Shown here in pieces: positions 60,801 to 64,000 of a DNA stretch of 64,000 nt. Each line of letters begins with the position of its first letter. The stretch's first letter is position 1. Under the pieces are notes generated by a model. The model saw only the letters and a program-made list of their open reading frames with translations, had not been told where the DNA came from and did no database searches. Where the stretch lies: contig OZ234502.1 in NCBI GenBank assembly GCA_965153455.1, forward strand, positions 15,903,495-15,967,494. The letters are read 5' to 3'. Both the position numbers and the translations under genes were made by a program. This DNA is from Sphagnum compactum. Lineage: Eukaryota; Bryophyta; Sphagnopsida; Sphagnales.

Positions 60801-60810
60801 GATGCAGCAT
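51860..60810 (-). CDS. RADA: RadA/Sms homologue, organelle DNA recombination ATPase
   Basis: RadA is a RecA-like ring ATPase that drives branch migration in recombination; plant versions act in mitochondria and chloroplasts. Sixteen exons with GT-AG borders join into one 644-residue frame: 60810-60771, 60388-59683, 59263-59208, 59008-58950, 58494-58423, 58221-58138, 57592-57485, 57052-56990, 56507-56427, 56233-56168, 55661-55506, 55037-54954, 54322-54284, 53100-53018, 52818-52746, 52024-51860. Exon 1 gives [14 protein letters not shown], a basic transit-peptide-like start that I preferred over Met at 60518 because the acceptor at 60388 joins in frame. C4 zinc finger CENC...CKNC at 148-165; [10 protein letters not shown] ends near 268; Walker [11 protein letters not shown] (274-283); Walker B AVILDS (352-357); KNRYG (437-441); C-terminal Lon-like domain with [28 protein letters not shown] and [14 protein letters not shown]. 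All signature residues are intact. Two introns carry copies of the repeat also found in the CRCK3 intron. Confidence 0.95.
53905..54235 (+). repeat. Dispersed ~350-bp repeat, copy 3 (RadA intron 13)
   Basis: Matches copies 1 and 2 in the CRCK3 intron: GGTAACTTTTATGTCAGTT, ATAACCTTGTCAGTCTCACT, CACAAAGTATCAGACTGTCA, ATGGTAGTGACTAGCTGCC, ATTTCATCAGCTCC, then TTGTTGGCTAGCACCTGAG. It ends about 50 bp from exon 13. Confidence 0.7.
57770..57990 (+). repeat. Dispersed repeat, diverged copy 4 (RadA intron 6)
   Basis: ATATCTATGAGATTGCAGAG, GAAACTCTGC and TTTTGAAGGTAAGTTAATCC align with the start of copy 2 (ATATCTATGAGGTTGAAGAG, AAAACTCTGCCAC). The remainder is too diverged to align with confidence. 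Confidence 0.45.
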
Positions 60811-63044
60811 TTCTCTCTCAGGATTAGCTGCAATCTCCGGGCCCTTCCCAAGCGCATATAGTAGTTGCTCTTGAACCTCGTGAAGCGTGTAATGAAGCCA
60901 ACTGGGCCAGGCATTCTGTGAACCACCCTCCTTTCTACATGTGCCAGACTCTTATCTGCACCGCCATCCTGCTCTTGGACTTGAATCCCGCAGCCTTCAA
61001 GAGGACTGGAACCAAGCACGGGGCTCGAAGGATGTATTCAGACATATATCGGATGATGCGTCTGTAGGGTTAAAAGCTATGACTGCCAGTGCGGATCTGA
61101 TGTCGAAGGAGACAAATCCTGGACATGAAATGCTTGGGATTCCGTTGCTATGTACCTCTTGTTGATGAAGCTCATGGGTCTAATCCACCGCATGTATCTG
61201 ACTCTGTTCTTTTATTATGCATCTCTCCCAACAGGATGCGATAGTTTGAAGTCCAGGAAAACTCTAAATGAAGTTTGTTCCTTTCAATTGAGTATAACTG
61301 TAGAAATCTAGTAGCTTGAGTGACCATGTGATTGATTGAAAGAAACAATATTGAATATATGATCCCCAAATGATTTCATGCTACTCTTCTAAAGACTGCC
61401 TTACCTTCTCTTGAATCTAATTTCCTGCTGGACCTGCACGAGCAGCACGAGCAGCACGAGCATCGGTTCAAATCTTTCTTGCAATAATGTCTGATTTGAC
61501 TTCTGTTGTGAGCTCTTGAGTCACAGCTTGTTTGGTTCCGAGGAGAAAGTCTTTGGGAAAGCAAAATGGAGAGAGCTCTCCTCAAGCCTTCCAAGACAAT
61601 TTCAAACGGAGATCTAACCATGAATCAAATGGAGAGCAAGGAAATCTCAGGGAGAATTGTTGTGATTGAGTCAGTCAGTCTAAAGTAGTATGGAAATGAG
61701 AAGCAGAAGCCAAGATATTAGATATCGTTCCAAGAACAGGTGGGACAGAAGAACAGGCGATGTTTTGAATAGACTTCTTCACAATATGTAAAATGCAAGG
61801 AACAGCAGAAACAGTGGAGAAGAACATGCGGTGTTTTGAATAGTCTTCTTCACATGTGGAAAATGCAGGGAATAGCAGAAACAGTGGGGTAGTAGAAACT
61901 TATCACAACCGAGAAGGGAGTCTTTGTGCATTGTGCCTTCTTGTGCTTTGTGCAACTGATACGAGTACCCACCTGGATTGATGTGCATCATGTGTCTTCT
62001 TAGGCAACTTTGTGTCTGGGAGGACACAGATCCAATACATCAATCAAACTTGAAAAAGAATTCTGCAACTAAGGCCAGAACCACCAGGAATTACTCCAAA
62101 ATCAATCCTGCCTGCTCAAGCTTATGTTCTTCACCATGAGCATGATTTCTACAGGAACTTCACGGAGTGCAATCATCTCATTCAGTTGGTCCACCGGGTG
62201 CATGTTGGTGGAGGCATTGCTTGCTCGTATGCAATGATTGTTAGAAGAAGCATGATATGTACATGGTCACTTGTAACAATGAAGCAACATGACTTTAAAC
62301 TGTCACTTGTAACAATCATCACATGAACAAGCATTTGATCACCATGTCGTCTTAGCCAATGCAGCAATGCAGGATTGCGAGAAAACAATGGACTTCAACA
62401 CTCCTTTATTGAGTTATAAACTTTTTGGAGTTTTTGAGCAGCAAGTAATGAGACACTAGATGCAATCAATAATACGTGTTTTTGGTTTCACTCCAAATGT
62501 ATTGAACCAGCAGATCGTGGTCAAACAAAAGGGGAAGCAAGCTTTGTTGTGCTGAAACACAATTGAATAGAAAAAAAACCAAAGGCCTACAAGCATAATG
62601 TGTGTTGCACAAGGAGATGATGATGGCTCACTGATGCAGCCTGTGACCCCAAAAGGCTCTAAGATTTATATGTAAGACTAATCTCAAGAATCAAGCTGAA
62701 GAATGCTAGTACTCTATCATGACCATTGGTGGTGATTATGTATACAACTTTTTTGTCTTTGGAAATGTGTGCAACGACAAATGATACGTCAAATGCCCAA
62801 AATAGATTTCACAGAATGGAAGCTACACCTTCTGCAATGAACTGCCTACAGAAAGGACAGCTATGTGCAGGTCACTGCTACTCTCAGTGAGTGCATTTGT
62901 CTCCTGCTTCACCTGCTGTCCATCAAACTGTACTGGTGATCATTGCCACAGTTGCTGACTGACTTCCATTAGGAGTACTAGGAACCAATGTATCGGTTGC
63001 AATATAGTTTTAGGCACCTCTTTGACTCTGATCAAATGGACATT
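60811..63044. other. Intergenic DNA between RadA and ACC
   Basis: The part next to 60811 is RadA 5' UTR and promoter. The rest is the 3' flank of the carboxylase. A GAG/CACGAG trinucleotide-like stretch lies at about 61437-61460, and a duplicated segment of about 60 bp (AACAGCAGAAACAGTGG / AATAGCAGAAACAGTGG, GGTGTTTTGAATAG / GATGTTTTGAATAG) lies at about 61738-61890. No gene was recognised. Confidence 0.45.
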
Positions 63045-64000
63045 TTAGCTGCCATTTGCCAGTGATGAATCAAGCGCTTGCCGTATCTGTTCAACCAATT
63101 GCACACGTGTAGATGCATCCACCTGCAGCATACCAAATCGCACCATCAGAAACTCCGTCTATGTACATCTTTCTGAAACACATCAGTATACACCAAGCGT
63201 GCACTCACAATTTGCTTGCTAAAAGCAGTACAGCCCGGAGTTTTCCTTATATGGACTACTGTTTCTGAACTGATTGGTTGATTAATCATCAGCAGAGTAC
63301 AAGGTGATCTTGTAGTTTATTGTAATGTTCAGCTGCTGTGCTCATCCTTCTTCCATCTTTATTGTCTCCCTCAAGCCATTGGACTGGAACTTACAGATTG
63401 GAGGAGTGCTTTCAATCCCTGAGGCAGAGCTTTGATTTCTGCTGCCGATGTTCCGAAAGCAACTAGTTGCTTAGCCACTCGTTGTGCCCGGAGTCCCTGT
63501 ATGCTCTCTTGTAGCTCCTTGGGGTCATTTGCCCATGCCAAGAAAACTGTATCATCTCTCCAATCCCGTGCCTCTTGAGATGTCAGATACACTTCCTTCA
63601 CCATGGCTGAAGCAGCAGCGTGCTGGAGTTCCTCACCAGCAGCCTCTTGCAGATCCTTGATGAGAGCTTCTTCAGCTAGCCTTCGCTTCAACCGTTGGTG
63701 GAAGAACAATCTTGATTCACCCCAATCAACAACCTGTGGAGCATCAAGGTGTTAGTACACCGATACTTGGAGGACAGAACCCCAACAAAGGTACAATGAA
63801 AAGACGAAATGATTTATTGGAATCCAAAAACTTCTGTCCAGGATGAGTCAGGAACAGCAGATGGGGATCAGTGAGATGAAAGAGGACAACAAGAGAGTTA
63901 GTCTGCTCTGAAGGTTCCATAATTAGTAGTGTATATCATATGCTGAACATAGCATTAGGATGTTACTGACCTGCTTGATCACGCCTTTTGCTGCCATCCG
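63045..64000 (-). CDS. ACC1: Homomeric acetyl-CoA carboxylase, last three exons (partial)
   Basis: Acetyl-CoA carboxylase makes malonyl-CoA for fatty-acid synthesis and elongation. The eukaryotic form fuses biotin carboxylase, biotin carrier and carboxyltransferase in one chain of over 2,200 residues, and only its C-terminus is here. Exons 64000-63971 (open at the window edge), 63733-63395 and 63122-63045 join in frame. They read RMAAKGVIKQ, VVDWGESRLFFHQRLKRRLA, EEALIKDLQEAAGEELQH, LRAQRVAKQLVAFG, IKALPQGLKALLQS and end STRVQLVEQIRQAL. This follows the plant ACCase tail (RMAAKGVI..VV.W..SR.FFY.RL.RR.AE, LRAQKV..QL, ALPQGLAALL, LVEELRKVL). The long spacer before WRDDTVFLAWANDPKE fits the family. 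Whether it is cytosolic or plastid-targeted cannot be told without the N-terminus. Confidence 0.93.

Noticed and set aside
60552-61019. 155-codon minus-strand open frame upstream of RadA
   Set aside because: It overlaps RadA exon 1 in another frame and runs across the GTAAGT donor; no domain.
1-64000. CRISPR arrays, bacterial operons, viral integrations or tRNA genes
   Set aside because: No spaced direct repeats of CRISPR type and no phage-like genes were seen; the window is plant nuclear DNA. I did not find a convincing tRNA cloverleaf by eye, but a covariance-model scan would be needed to exclude one.

Overview
This window is nuclear DNA from a land plant. The genes are plant families: a CRCK3-type kinase, a nuclear group II intron maturase, a PLS/DYW-type PPR protein, an organelle RsmH, a plant RadA and eukaryotic acetyl-CoA carboxylase. 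Introns are GT-AG and often long, intergenic DNA is AT-rich and full of decayed retroelements, and TTTAGGG-type telomere motifs occur internally. Long repeat-rich introns and the PPR style would fit a fern or another seed-free plant, but that is an inference I cannot prove from the sequence.

Layout. 1-5.5 kb: a decayed Ty3/gypsy fragment and a PPR pseudogene. 5.5-10.6 kb (minus): a CRCK3-like receptor-like kinase, six exons resolved, 5' end not found. 12.2-35 kb: gene-poor and repeat-rich, with a dispersed family carrying the palindrome AGCCAAATTTGGCT, a ~0.95-kb foldback, microsatellites, an 85-bp tandem repeat, interstitial telomeric repeats, a rearranged gypsy relic and a solo LTR with a perfect 5-bp target-site duplication. 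35-39.4 kb: a head-to-head pair, a truncated intron maturase (minus) and organelle-type rsmH (plus, five exons). 41.8-44.4 kb (plus): an intronless PPR gene that stops inside its DYW domain. 45-45.9 kb: a second solo LTR of the same family in opposite orientation. 51.9-60.8 kb (minus): a RadA/Sms homologue, for which I could join 16 exons into one uninterrupted 644-codon frame. 63.0-64.0 kb (minus): the last three exons of homomeric acetyl-CoA carboxylase, running off the right edge.

Several genes share an organelle theme: rsmH (16S rRNA methylation), RadA (organelle DNA recombination), the maturase (group II intron splicing) and the PPR protein (organelle RNA editing or processing). This is probably coincidental clustering, except that the maturase and rsmH start codons lie only 299 bp apart and may share a promoter. 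I found no convincing new multi-gene system. The most unusual items are the foldback element, the palindrome repeat family, the RT-less maturase and the PPR gene with a recent internal duplication and a lost DYW end.
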